Positions 23,295 to 30,567 of a stretch of DNA of 33,980 bases are shown here, one piece after another. How positions within the stretch are numbered: the first letter of the stretch is position 1; each line of letters starts with the position of its first letter. Source of the stretch: an uncultured Paracoccaceae bacterium (lineage in GTDB: Bacteria > Pseudomonadota > Alphaproteobacteria > Rhodobacterales > Rhodobacteraceae); NCBI GenBank assembly GCA_913062865.1, contig CAJXWO010000031.1:1-33980 (forward strand), given 5' to 3'. The position numbers and the translations under genes were made by a program. The notes beneath the pieces were generated by a model. That model searched no databases, was not told the DNA's origin, and was given only the letters and a program-made list of their open reading frames with translations.

Positions 23295-24302
23295 TCACCG
23301 CATCCAAAAACCTTCCTTTTTGATGCGGTTGCGGATCGCCTGTTCCCGGCGGGGCAGGTTGTCCTGGTCGAACAGGGCGCGCACCTTGGCGCCGCGGCCC
23401 TGGTAGATCATCCGCTTGAAGGCCTCGTGGCCCTTGAGTACCTTCTTGATCTTGTTCGGCGCGGTGACCTCTTCCAGCACCTCGACCACGCGGTCGCTTT
23501 CGCGGGCGTAGAGCAGTGGCAAAAGCCGGTAGTGGCAGCTGACCGACCCGTCCAGGTACCCCTCGGGCAGAGTGTCGCGCCCGCCGCCAAAGGAATGGAT
23601 GACCAGGGGCAGGGCGACCTGGTCGAGCCAGGGATCGAGGCTTTGGCACACAAGAGTCGCGGGCGGGGTGTCACGGATCCCGACGGCGTATTCGCGGAAC
23701 CTGTCGCCGAAGGCCTTGGGGTCCTTGTAGAAGAAGAATCCGGCGTTGAAATACAGGTAGCGCTTCCAGAACTCGTCGGGCTGGCTCGGGTCCAGTGAGC
23801 TTTCGAAATCGAGCCCGAACTGATCGTAGAGGGACTTCCAGGTTTCGGTGTAGCCTGGACCGTACAGTTCGATCACGGGCCAGGTGCCTTCGCGCCGCAA
23901 CGATCCGCTGGGCCGGTCGAAATCGAACGGTACCCCGGAGATATCCCCGGTGATCAGCGTGTCGGTGTCGAAAAAGACGAAGGGCTCGCCCTCGGGCAGG
24001 GTCTCGAGCGCCTCGATCTTGTTGCCATAGCGGTAAGCCGCTCCGAAGTCGCGGCTTTCGAAGGGTACGATCTCGGCCCCGAGATCGGCCAGCGCCGCGC
24101 GCGTTTCGTCGCCGCGTATGCGCGGGTCGGTGCGCGGCCACAGGGGGCCGGGCTGGGGTTCGGCCACGATCAGCCGTCCATCCCATGTCGGTGACGCGTG
24201 GCGCAGCGACGCCGCGAAAAGCACGGCCTCGTATTGCAGGCGCCCGCCCTGGCCGACCACCATGATGTTGAAAGACTTGGTCCTGCGCGGTTTCTTCGCC
24301 AT
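23295..24302 (-). CDS. Putative GT-A-type glycosyltransferase
   Basis: A 335-residue cytosolic protein. The N-terminus FNIMVVGQGGRLQYEAVLFAASLR fits a nucleotide-sugar-binding beta strand, and FFDTDTLITGD (111-120) supplies a D-x-D metal site (D112, D114), the hallmark of GT-A glycosyltransferases. Downstream are YLYFNAGFFFYKDPKAF and HSFGGG, similar to GT8-like enzymes. The start at ATG 24302 (MAKKPRRTKSFNIM) is supported by the protein pattern rather than by a strong Shine-Dalgarno; the open frame to 24620 is antisense to the next gene. Acceptor and sugar are unknown. It is divergent from the exported protein at 24418. Confidence 0.72.
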   Translation of the reverse strand: MAKKPRRTKSFNIMVVGQGGRLQYEAVLFAASLRHASPTWDGRLIVAEPQPGPLWPRTDPRIRGDETRAALADLGAEIVPFESRDFGAAYRYGNKIEALETLPEGEPFVFFDTDTLITGDISGVPFDFDRPSGSLRREGTWPVIELYGPGYTETWKSLYDQFGLDFESSLDPSQPDEFWKRYLYFNAGFFFYKDPKAFGDRFREYAVGIRDTPPATLVCQSLDPWLDQVALPLVIHSFGGGRDTLPEGYLDGSVSCHYRLLPLLYARESDRVVEVLEEVTAPNKIKKVLKGHEAFKRMIYQGRGAKVRALFDQDNLPRREQAIRNRIKKEGFWMR

Positions 24303-24417
24303 GATCGTTTTACCCAACACTGCCTCGCCGGGACTATAGGGCCAAAGCCCCGGCCGGTAAAAGACGGGCTGGGCGTTCGCGACGTGAAATCGCCCTATGG
24401 TCGAAGGGAGAAAGAGC

Positions 24418-24915
24418 ATGCTGGACATCATCCTGATCGGGATCGCCCTCGCGTCGGGCGGGGGCGGCGGGCCGTCCGGAACGGCCGTGCCGGAGGCAGA
24501 CACCGCAGCGGCCGCGGCACCGTCCGTGCCCGGCGGTTTCGAGGCCGAGGACCAGACGCCGACGGGCAAGTTCACCACGGCGACCGAGGTGCGCCCGATC
24601 CTGCAAGCGACCCAGTCCAATTGGCTGGCCGTCCGCGATTACGAGGGGCAGGACTGGATCTACTTTACCCATCTTCTCACCTGGCGATGCGGCCTGCACC
24701 AGGTGCAATATGCCATCAACGACGAGCCGCTGCGGGTGCTCGAGCTGCCACCCTGCGACATGGGCCTGGCCCAGCCCTATGCGATCCCGACCGATTGGGT
24801 GATCTACGAGACCCGCCCGGCCGGTTCGGTAAGGTCGATGCGGGTCGAGGTGCTGTACGACGATCTGACCACGGAAAGCGCTGTCTTCGACCGATCCCAG
24901 ATCGCGGTGCAGTAG
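24418..24915 (+). CDS. Conserved exported protein of unknown function
   Basis: A 165-residue protein with a short hydrophobic N-terminus (MLDIILIGIALASGGGG), then an Ala/Pro-rich linker and a globular domain at about 55-165 (WLAVRDYEGQDWIYFTHLLTWRCGLHQVQYAIND ... LELPPCDMGLAQPYAIPTDWVIYETRPAGSV). Two cysteines (in WRCGL and PPCDM) could form a disulfide in the periplasm. The start at ATG 24418 is set by GAAGGGAG just upstream. I recognise it only as a type of protein frequent in roseobacters; no function can be assigned. Confidence 0.7.
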   Translation: MLDIILIGIALASGGGGGPSGTAVPEADTAAAAAPSVPGGFEAEDQTPTGKFTTATEVRPILQATQSNWLAVRDYEGQDWIYFTHLLTWRCGLHQVQYAINDEPLRVLELPPCDMGLAQPYAIPTDWVIYETRPAGSVRSMRVEVLYDDLTTESAVFDRSQIAVQ

Positions 24916-25008
24916 GCGGGTGTCGCCCAAGGGGCCGCTGGCTGACAAGCGCGATCCCTGGGTCACGAACCGCCCCGCGCCGTGTCAGACCGATGATGTA
25001 GGGGAGAA

Positions 25009-25092
25009 TGGTGGGCGACCTAGGAATCGAACCTAGCGTGCGTCTCCGCGAGGGAGTTACAGTCCCCTGCCACACCTTGCGGCCTGTCGCCC
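25009..25092 (-). tRNA. tRNA-Tyr (GTA), type II
   Basis: Minus-strand cloverleaf with a long variable arm. Acceptor GGGCGAC/GTCGCCC is perfect; anticodon arm GGGGA-CTGTAAC-TCCCT gives GTA; variable arm TCGCGGAGACGCACG; T-arm CTAGG-TTCGATT-CCTAG; A73 and encoded CCA. The D region reads AGGCCGCAAGGTGTGGCA, so position 8 is A instead of the usual U, and 14 and 21 also differ from consensus. Stems are intact, so it is very likely functional. Confidence 0.93.
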
Positions 25093-25235
25093 ACGGCAAG
25101 GACCAAGGCCCTTGCGTGAGGGGCTGATTACAATCGCCCCAAACCTCCGTCAACCGGAAAATCCATGCGAAATCCCTTGGCAATCGGCCCGCGCCGACCC
25201 ATGCTGCGCCACCTTGCAAAAGGGGCGCCGAGGCG

Positions 25236-26018
25236 ATGAAAAAACCGAAATGGGTGGTGGACAAGGAGCGGTCGAAAAAGGCCGCGGCGGCGGAAACTGT
25301 ATGGCTGTTCGGGTTGCACGCGGTGCGCGACGCGCTGGAAAATCCGCGCCGCGAAAGGCTGCGGCTGATCGTGACCAAGAACGCCGCGGACAAGCTGGCC
25401 CCGGCCATCGACGCCTCGGGGATGACGCCCGAGATCGTCGATCCGCGCAAGTTCACCGCGCCGCTCGATCCCGGATCGGTGCACCAGGGTGCCGCGCTCG
25501 AGGTCAGGCCGCTCGATTGGGGTCCTTTGGACGAGGTGGCGCTGCGCGGGGCGGGCGCGGGGCCGCAGCGGCTGATCCTGCTCGACCGGGTGACCGACCC
25601 GCATAACGTGGGCGCGATCCTGCGCTCGGCCGAGGTGTTCGGGGCCTCTGCCGTAATCGGCACCCGCCACCACGCGGCGCCCGAAACCGGCGCATTGGCG
25701 AAAACCGCGAGCGGCGCGCTGGAGCGCCAGCCCTACCTGCGTGTCCGCAACCTGGCCGATGCGATCACCGAGTTGCAGGCCATGGGTTACCTGGTTCTGG
25801 GTCTCGATGGTCAGGCCGATCAAAGCATCGAAGAGGCGCTGGATGGCAAGCGCGACCGCGCCGTGGCGCTGGTCCTGGGGGCCGAGGGGCCGGGTCTGCG
25901 CGAAAAAACGCGCGAAACCTGCGACGGATTGGTCAAGATCCGCTATGCGGGGCAATTCGGATCGCTCAACGTCTCAAATGCCGCCGCCGTTGCCCTATAT
26001 GCATCTTTACCCAGGTAA
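25236..26018 (+). CDS. rlmB: 23S rRNA (guanosine-2'-O-)-methyltransferase RlmB
   Basis: A 260-residue SPOUT methyltransferase of the TrmH/RlmB group. Residues 22-95 form the L30e-like RNA-binding substrate domain (WLFGLHAVRDALENPRRE ... VHQGAALEV, with the RlmB-type HQG). The SPOUT knot has motif 1 LLDRVTDPHNVGAILRSAEVFG (115-136), motif 2 GAEGPGL (215-221) and motif 3 SLNVSNAAAVALY (243-255), including the N and R residues used in catalysis. RlmB modifies G2251 (E. coli numbering) in the ribosomal P-loop. The Lys-rich N-terminal 20 residues are usual in alphaproteobacterial members. ATG 25236 has GAGG upstream. It ends 12 bases before the zinc-ribbon gene. Confidence 0.93.
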   Translation: MKKPKWVVDKERSKKAAAAETVWLFGLHAVRDALENPRRERLRLIVTKNAADKLAPAIDASGMTPEIVDPRKFTAPLDPGSVHQGAALEVRPLDWGPLDEVALRGAGAGPQRLILLDRVTDPHNVGAILRSAEVFGASAVIGTRHHAAPETGALAKTASGALERQPYLRVRNLADAITELQAMGYLVLGLDGQADQSIEEALDGKRDRAVALVLGAEGPGLREKTRETCDGLVKIRYAGQFGSLNVSNAAAVALYASLPR

Positions 26019-26029
26019 CGGAGGCGACC

Positions 26030-26335
26030 ATTCCACAGGGCACGAAAATCGCGACATGCTGCTATTGCGGCACCCGCGCGGCGCTGGTTCTGTCCGGCAG
26101 CCAGCGCCATGAACTGGCCTGCAGCGCCTGCGGCGCGCCGCTTCATGAAATGAAGGCGCTGCGCAGCGATCCCGCGCGGCCCGCGCCCGCGCCGGTGGGG
26201 CCCCGGGCCGGATACCACGCCACCGTGCCCGAACGGCCGAAGAAGCCCAAGAAACGCAAGGCAAAGAAACGCAAGAGCCTTGGCCGAAAGCTTTTCAGCG
26301 AGGCGTTCGACCTCATTGAGGATATCTTGGACTAG
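26030..26335 (+). CDS. Small zinc-ribbon protein with Lys-rich tail, apparent ATT start
   Basis: A 101-residue protein. Residues 11-37 form a zinc ribbon (CCYCG ... LACSACG, two C-x-x-C knuckles), and the C-terminus is Lys/Arg-rich then acidic (PKKPKKRKAKKRKSLGRKLFSEAFDLIEDILD). Similar proteins are common in Rhodobacteraceae and begin like M-x-IP-x-x-TKIA-x-CCYCG. Here no ATG, GTG or TTG lies in frame before the ribbon; the frame downstream of rlmB reads ACC-ATT-CCA. A strong GGAGG (26020-26024) sits 5 bases before ATT at 26030, so ATT is the best start. The first in-frame ATG (26150) would delete the ribbon. Possible nucleic-acid binding is inferred from the basic tail. Confidence 0.68.
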   Translation: MPQGTKIATCCYCGTRAALVLSGSQRHELACSACGAPLHEMKALRSDPARPAPAPVGPRAGYHATVPERPKKPKKRKAKKRKSLGRKLFSEAFDLIEDILD

Positions 26336-26456
26336 GGCGGGCTTTGTAACAAATCTCACGCGCGGCCGCGCCAGGGTCACAAGCCCGTAGCGGGGCTTGG
26401 TCGGGCCGGGCCGAGCGGCCATTCTTGAAGCATCCCAGTGCCAAGGAGACCCGCCC

Positions 26457-26918
26457 ATGCCGACGCGCCGCACCCTGATCCTGTCTGCCCTTGCCGCCGC
26501 ACCCGCGCTGGCGCTTCTGCCCGGTGGGGCACAGGCCGCCGAGCCACCCGTCTTTTCGCGCGATGGCGCGGCAATTTCGGGCACCGACCCGGTCGCCTAT
26601 TTCACCGAAGGCCGCCCCGTGGCCGGTCAGGCCGCCATCACCCATGACTGGAACGGCGCGACCTGGCGCTTCGCCAGTCCGGAGACGCGCGAGATGTTCG
26701 CAGCCGACCCCGAGGCCTACGCGCCGCAATACGGCGGCTATTGCGCCTATGCGGTGTCGCGCGGGTATACCGCCAAGACCGAGCCCGAGGCCTGGCATAT
26801 CCACGAGGACAAGCTGTACCTCAATTTCAACCGCGCCGTCCGGGGCCTGTGGCGGCGCGATATCCCCGGCCATATCGCCCGCGCCGATGCCAACTGGCCG
26901 CAGGTTTTGCAGGCCTGA
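26457..26918 (+). CDS. Exported YHS-domain protein
   Basis: A 153-residue periplasmic protein. The signal peptide MPTRRTLILSALAAAPALALLPGGAQAA has a Tat-like TRR start and cleavage near 27. The YHS domain follows: AISGTDPVAYFTEGRPV (about 37-53), HDWNGATWRFASPETREMFAADPEAYAPQYGGYCAYAVSRG, then WHIHEDKLYLNFNRAVRGLW. In some members of this family the cysteine of GGYCAYA is selenocysteine; here it is an ordinary TGC codon. YHS domains are metal-linked, but the role is unknown. ATG 26457 is set by AAGGAG at 26443-26448. Confidence 0.87.
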   Translation: MPTRRTLILSALAAAPALALLPGGAQAAEPPVFSRDGAAISGTDPVAYFTEGRPVAGQAAITHDWNGATWRFASPETREMFAADPEAYAPQYGGYCAYAVSRGYTAKTEPEAWHIHEDKLYLNFNRAVRGLWRRDIPGHIARADANWPQVLQA

Positions 26919-26934
26919 TTTTTTAGGCCTGAGG

Positions 26935-27102
26935 TCGCCGCTTCGCTTAAGGCTTTGTTCACATATCTGCGAGACGCTCTTTTCTGCGGTTGTGTGTTGC
27001 CTATTTGTCAACGTTCGAGGCGCGGATGCGGAACTCCCGCGCTTCACTTCACTGTCCCTCGTTCCGTGACTGCGCCCGAGCTTTTGCTTGGGCGCTTTTT
27101 TT
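26935..27102 (+). ncRNA. Intergenic stretch, possible small RNA ending in a terminator
   Basis: The 212-base gap between the YHS gene and the CoA-binding gene holds no ORF that looks coding and ends in a clear terminator. It could be the long 3' UTR of the YHS gene or an independent sRNA. No convincing promoter was found, so confidence is low. Confidence 0.2.
27072..27102 (+). terminator. Rho-independent terminator
   Basis: GCGCCCGAGC (27072-27081) pairs with GCTTGGGCGC (27086-27095; one G-U) around TTTT and is followed by T7 (27096-27102). It ends transcripts from the YHS gene side, 28 bases before the next start. Confidence 0.9.
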
Positions 27103-27130
27103 GTCCGGAAACTGCCGCTAGTGTCCGCCC

Positions 27131-27604
27131 ATGACCGAGAGCTATTCCGACGCCTTTCTCAAGAACATCCTGACGCGGACCAAAACCGTGGCGGTCGTGG
27201 GCGTGTCCATGAACCCGGTGCGGCCCAGCTATTACGTTGCCCGCTACCTGGGGCTGAAGGGATTTCGCGTGATCCCGGTGAACCCCGGCCATGCGGGCAA
27301 GTCCCTGTTCGGGGAAACGGTGCTTGCAGATCTGTCGGAGGTGCCGGAAGTGATCGATATGGTCGATATCTTCCGCCGCTCCGAGGCGGTGCCCGAGATC
27401 GTGGAGGCGGCGCTGGCCCATCTGCCCAAGCTCCGCACGATCTGGATGCAGATCGGCGTCGCGCATGCCGAGGCCGCCGCAGTGGCGCGGGCGCGGGGCA
27501 TCGACGTGATCCAGAACCGTTGCCCGAAGATCGAGTATCAGCGGCTCTTCGGAGAGCTGCGCATGGGCGGGTTCAACACCGGCATCATCTCGTCGAAGCT
27601 CTGA
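27131..27604 (+). CDS. CoA-binding-domain protein (YccU-like)
   Basis: A 157-residue single-domain protein of the CoA_binding_2 family, like E. coli YccU. The Rossmann nucleotide loop is VAVVGVSMNPVRPSYYVARYL (about 20-40), followed by FRVIPVNPGHAGKSLFGETV, VIDMVDIFRRSEAVPEIVEAAL and TIWMQIGVAHAEAAAVARARGIDVIQNRCPKIEY. Such proteins bind CoA but no enzymatic partner domain (as in acetyl-CoA synthetase ADP-forming) is present. The start ATG 27131 lies 28 bases after a terminator, so the promoter must be within or upstream of that hairpin. It is convergent with hisE, separated by two GC palindromes. Confidence 0.87.
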   Translation: MTESYSDAFLKNILTRTKTVAVVGVSMNPVRPSYYVARYLGLKGFRVIPVNPGHAGKSLFGETVLADLSEVPEVIDMVDIFRRSEAVPEIVEAALAHLPKLRTIWMQIGVAHAEAAAVARARGIDVIQNRCPKIEYQRLFGELRMGGFNTGIISSKL

Positions 27605-27615
27605 GCCGGGGGGCT

Positions 27616-27656
27616 CCTGCGTCGACGCAGGCGGTTGCGGCCCGTCGACGGGCCGC
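27616..27656. terminator. Two adjacent perfect palindromes between convergent genes
   Basis: CCTGCGTCGACGCAGG (27616-27631) and a perfect 20-base palindrome at 27637-27656 (GCGGCCC-GTCGAC-GGGCCGC pattern) share the centre GTCGAC. They lie in the 58-base gap between the ends of the CoA-binding gene and hisE. No T-runs follow, so they are likely bidirectional 3'-end hairpins rather than canonical terminators. Confidence 0.5.
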
Positions 27657-27662
27657 GCACTC

Positions 27663-27974
27663 TTAGCGGGACCGACCGGCCTTTTCGGCGAGACCCGATT
27701 GGCCCTGGCGGCGCGCGAGTTCCTCCATCACGTCGGCCAGCGGCACGTCGCGCGATTTCAGCATCACGAGGAGGTGAAAGAGCACATCCGCCGCCTCGGC
27801 GGTGAGACGCGCGCGGTCGCCCTTGACCGCTTCGATCACGGCCTCGATCGCCTCTTCGCCGAATTTCTCGGCGGCCTTTTCGGGGCCCTTGGCCAGAAGC
27901 TTCGCGGTCCAGCTTTCGTCCGGGTCCGCGGCGGCGCGGTCGGCCACGATGGCGGCGAGGTCATCGAGCGTCAT
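27663..27974 (-). CDS. hisE: Phosphoribosyl-ATP diphosphatase
   Basis: A 103-residue HisE, which hydrolyses phosphoribosyl-ATP to phosphoribosyl-AMP (second step of histidine synthesis). It is an all-alpha MazG-like fold with the conserved [60 protein letters not shown] and E-x-x-D (EAADVLFH) supply the Mg ligands. It is a stand-alone protein, as in other alphaproteobacteria, rather than fused to HisI. Its ATG overlaps the hisF stop in an ATGA. The last 20 residues ([19 protein letters not shown]) are a usual tail. Confidence 0.95.
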   Translation of the reverse strand: MTLDDLAAIVADRAAADPDESWTAKLLAKGPEKAAEKFGEEAIEAVIEAVKGDRARLTAEAADVLFHLLVMLKSRDVPLADVMEELARRQGQSGLAEKAGRSR

Positions 27975-28735
27975 GCGGCGATCCTTACGGGAATGCCGGC
28001 CGCGGCCATGTGGGCCTTGGCCTCTGCGATGGAATAGTCGCCGAAATGAAAGATCGACGCGGCCAGCACCGCGCTGGCGCCGCCTTCGGTCACGCCCTCG
28101 ACCAGGTGGTCAAGCGTGCCAACCCCGCCCGAGGCGATCACGGGGATATCCACCGCGTCCACGATGGCGCGTGTCAGGGGCAGGTTGAAGCCCGCGCGCG
28201 TGCCGTCCCGGTCCATGGAGGTCAGCAGGATCTCGCCCGCGCCTTTGGCGTTGATCGTGCGGGCAAATTCCACCGCGTCGATGCCGGTTTCGCGCCGCCC
28301 GCCATGGGTGAAGATCTCCCATTTGCCGAGGGCCACGGTCTTGGCGTCGATGGCGCAGACGATGCACTGGCTGCCGAAACGGTCCGCCGCGCGGGCCACC
28401 ACGTCCGGGTCGGCCACGGCGGCCGAGTTGAAGCTGACCTTGTCCGCGCCGGCGAGCAGCAGGTTGCGCACATCCTCGACCGTTCGTACGCCGCCGCCCA
28501 CGGTGAGCGGGATAAAGCATTCCTCGGCCGTGCGGGTGACCACGTCCATCATCACGCCGCGGTTTTCATGGGTGGCGTGGATGTCGAGAAAACAGATCTC
28601 GTCGGCGCCCGCCGCGTCATAGGCGCGGGCGGCATCCACGGGATCGCCTGCGTCGCGCAGGTCGACGAAGTTGACACCCTTGACCACGCGGCCATCGGCC
28701 ACGTCCAAGCAGGGGATGATGCGGGTCTTGAGCAT
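27971..28735 (-). CDS. hisF: Imidazole glycerol phosphate synthase, cyclase subunit
   Basis: A 254-residue (beta/alpha)8 barrel. HisF takes ammonia from HisH and converts PRFAR to imidazole glycerol phosphate and AICAR. Catalytic aspartates are D11 ([16 protein letters not shown]) and D130 ([10 protein letters not shown]). Phosphate-binding loops are [15 protein letters not shown] (about 75-89) and [13 protein letters not shown]. Length and start (ATG 28735) are standard. It overlaps hisE by 4 bases and follows hisA after 50 bases, so hisA-hisF-hisE form one minus-strand unit. Its partner hisH is about 2.6 kb upstream, beyond the DUF2147 insertion. Confidence 0.97.
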   Translation of the reverse strand: MLKTRIIPCLDVADGRVVKGVNFVDLRDAGDPVDAARAYDAAGADEICFLDIHATHENRGVMMDVVTRTAEECFIPLTVGGGVRTVEDVRNLLLAGADKVSFNSAAVADPDVVARAADRFGSQCIVCAIDAKTVALGKWEIFTHGGRRETGIDAVEFARTINAKGAGEILLTSMDRDGTRAGFNLPLTRAIVDAVDIPVIASGGVGTLDHLVEGVTEGGASAVLAASIFHFGDYSIAEAKAHMAAAGIPVRIAA

Positions 28736-28785
28736 GGTCGCCTTCTACGCGGGCGACGCGGGCGAGTCCAGCACTCCGCGCGAGG

Positions 28786-29508
28786 TCAGCGCCGCAGCGC
28801 GGCCAGGGCCTCTTGCAGGTCGATCGCGCCGTCATAAAGCGCCCGTCCGGAAATCGCGCCGTTGAGCTGCGCACCGCAATCCCTGAGCGCGATCAGGTCG
28901 TCGAGCGATGCGACACCGCCCGAAGCGATGACCGGGATCGACACGGCGCGCGCCAGCGCCGCGGTCGCGCCGATATTCGGGCCGCCCATCGCCCCGTCGC
29001 GGTCGATATCGGTGTAGATGATCGCGGCCACGCCCGCATCCTCGTAGGAACGGGCAAGGTCGGTGGCATCGACGTCGGTTTCTTCGGCCCAGCCCTTGGT
29101 CGCCACACGGCCCTTGCGCGCGTCGATGCCCACGGCGATCTGGCCGGGAAAGGCCTTGGCCGCCTCGCGCACAAGGCCCGGGTTCTCGACCGCGACGGTG
29201 CCCAGGATCACCCGCGCGAGCCCCTTGGACAGCCAGCTTTCGATGGTGGCCATGTCGCGGATGCCGCCGCCCAGCTGGGTGGGGATCGCGGTCGCAGCCA
29301 GGATCGCCTCGACCGCCGCGGCGTTCACCGGTGAGCCCTCGAAAGCCCCGTTGAGGTCCACCAGGTGCAGCCATTCGCAGCCCGCCTCGACAAAGGCGCG
29401 GGCCTGGGCGGCGGGGTCGTCGTTGAAAACGGTGGCCTTGTCCATCTCGCCGCGCAGCAGGCGTACGGCCTGGCCGTCCTTGAGGTCGATGGCGGGGTAG
29501 AGGATCAT
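28786..29508 (-). CDS. hisA: Phosphoribosylformimino-5-aminoimidazole carboxamide ribotide isomerase
   Basis: A 240-residue barrel isomerase that converts ProFAR to PRFAR, the HisF/HisH substrate. D8 in [20 protein letters not shown] is the catalytic base; the second Asp is in [17 protein letters not shown]. Phosphate loops are [14 protein letters not shown] and [18 protein letters not shown] 29508 matches the family N-terminus; the frame is open to 29652 but that lies antisense to a DUF2147 leader. It is the first gene of hisA-hisF-hisE; the promoter should be in the 136-base divergent gap shared with the first DUF2147 gene. Confidence 0.97.
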   Translation of the reverse strand: MILYPAIDLKDGQAVRLLRGEMDKATVFNDDPAAQARAFVEAGCEWLHLVDLNGAFEGSPVNAAAVEAILAATAIPTQLGGGIRDMATIESWLSKGLARVILGTVAVENPGLVREAAKAFPGQIAVGIDARKGRVATKGWAEETDVDATDLARSYEDAGVAAIIYTDIDRDGAMGGPNIGATAALARAVSIPVIASGGVASLDDLIALRDCGAQLNGAISGRALYDGAIDLQEALAALRR

Positions 29509-29644
29509 GTCAGGTCTGCTCGTACTATTTGGCGGAGCAATTAGAACCCTTCCGCCAGACATGCAAGCGGACCCGACGTCACGCTTGATTACGCAGGCCG
29601 CGCCTTCGCACAGTGATCGCCAGAGGAGAGATGGAGGAGATATC

Positions 29645-30034
29645 ATGCGCAAGGCATTGTTGGCCCTAACCCTTGGGCTGGGCGCGGGCGCGGGCGCTGC
29701 GGCGGCAGATCCGGTCCTTGGGACGTGGCAGACCCAACCGGATGAGGGCAGCTATGCCCATATCGAGATGGCCCCCTGCGGCGCGCAGATCTGCGGGACC
29801 ATCGCGCGGACGTTCAACAGCAGCGGCGAGTACCGCTCGGACACCCTGGGCAAGACGCTGGTCATGGGCATGGAGCCCGCGGGCGGCGGAAAATACAACG
29901 GCAAGGTCTGGCGCCCGGCCAATGACAAGATCTACATCGGCAAGATGGAGTTGCGTGGCGACCGGCTGGACCTGTCGGGCTGCGTGGCGGGCGGTCTGAT
30001 CTGCAAGACACAGACCTGGGCGCGCGTGAACTGA
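29645..30034 (+). CDS. Exported DUF2147 protein, copy 1
   Basis: A 129-residue periplasmic protein with signal peptide [21 protein letters not shown] (cleavage near 21) and a DUF2147 domain: [36 protein letters not shown] (22-57), then [45 protein letters not shown] and the closing [10 protein letters not shown]. Four cysteines could make two disulfides. DUF2147 proteins are small beta-barrel-like exported proteins of unknown function. GGAGGA lies at 29633-29638. It is followed 143 bases later by a paralogue of equal length, and both sit on the opposite strand inside the his cluster. Confidence 0.9.
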   Translation: MRKALLALTLGLGAGAGAAAADPVLGTWQTQPDEGSYAHIEMAPCGAQICGTIARTFNSSGEYRSDTLGKTLVMGMEPAGGGKYNGKVWRPANDKIYIGKMELRGDRLDLSGCVAGGLICKTQTWARVN

Positions 30035-30104
30035 GCGCGACCCTGTCCTAATGTACCGGACTGGCCATGTCGGCAGAACATGGCCGATCCGCAAATCCTG
30101 CATT

Positions 30105-30133
30105 TTGAAAACGGCAACGGCCCGACATATCTC
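30105..30133 (+). promoter_or_regulatory. Promoter candidate for second DUF2147 gene
   Basis: TTGAAA (30105-30110) and TATCTC (30128-30133) are separated by 17 bases, 45 bases before the second DUF2147 start. A GGCCATG/CATGGCC hairpin (30063-30085) lies just upstream and may end the first gene's transcript. The -10 match is weak. Confidence 0.35.
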
Positions 30134-30177
30134 TGTGCAATCCCGGAACGAGCCGGGTCAACTTCTGGATTGCGCTT

Positions 30178-30567
30178 ATGAAACTGAAGGTCCTTGTCCT
30201 GTCCACGCTCCTGTCGGCCCCTGTGGCCGCCATGGCCGAGCCTGCGCTTGGCACCTGGCTGTCGCCGCCCGATGGCAAGGGGCAGGTCGGTCATGTGGAG
30301 GTCAGCAAATGCGGCGCAGCCCTGTGCGGTACCTTAGTGCGGGCCTATGACAGCACGGGCCAGCCGGTCACCACGCCCAATGTGGGCAAGCGGCTGATCT
30401 GGAACATGGTGCCTCAGGGCAACGGGGCCTATGACAACGGCGAAGTCTATGTACCGGCCTTCGGGCGCAACTACGATGCCGAGATGCGCGTGGCAGGCAA
30501 CACGCTGACGGTCAAGGGCTGCCTGGGCCCGGTCTGCAAGAACCAGACCTGGACGCGGGTGCGCTAA
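30178..30567 (+). CDS. Exported DUF2147 protein, copy 2
   Basis: A second 129-residue DUF2147 protein: signal peptide MKLKVLVLSTLLSAPVAAMA, then EPALGTWLSPPDGKGQVGHVEVSKCGAALCGTLVRAYDSTGQ, VGKRLIWNMVPQGNGAYDNGEVYVPAFGRNYDAEMRVAGNTLTVKGC and VCKNQTWTRVR. It is clearly paralogous to copy 1 (same length, the same four Cys positions, the same GTW, CG...CGT and TW.RV marks) but diverged in most other residues, so the duplication is old. Its TAA overlaps the stop of the convergent sulfotransferase gene (30564-30567). Confidence 0.9.
   Translation: MKLKVLVLSTLLSAPVAAMAEPALGTWLSPPDGKGQVGHVEVSKCGAALCGTLVRAYDSTGQPVTTPNVGKRLIWNMVPQGNGAYDNGEVYVPAFGRNYDAEMRVAGNTLTVKGCLGPVCKNQTWTRVR

Noticed and set aside
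26457..26918. Selenocysteine in the YHS protein
   Set aside because: The relevant position is TGC (Cys), there is no in-frame TGA, and no SECIS-like hairpin was evident.
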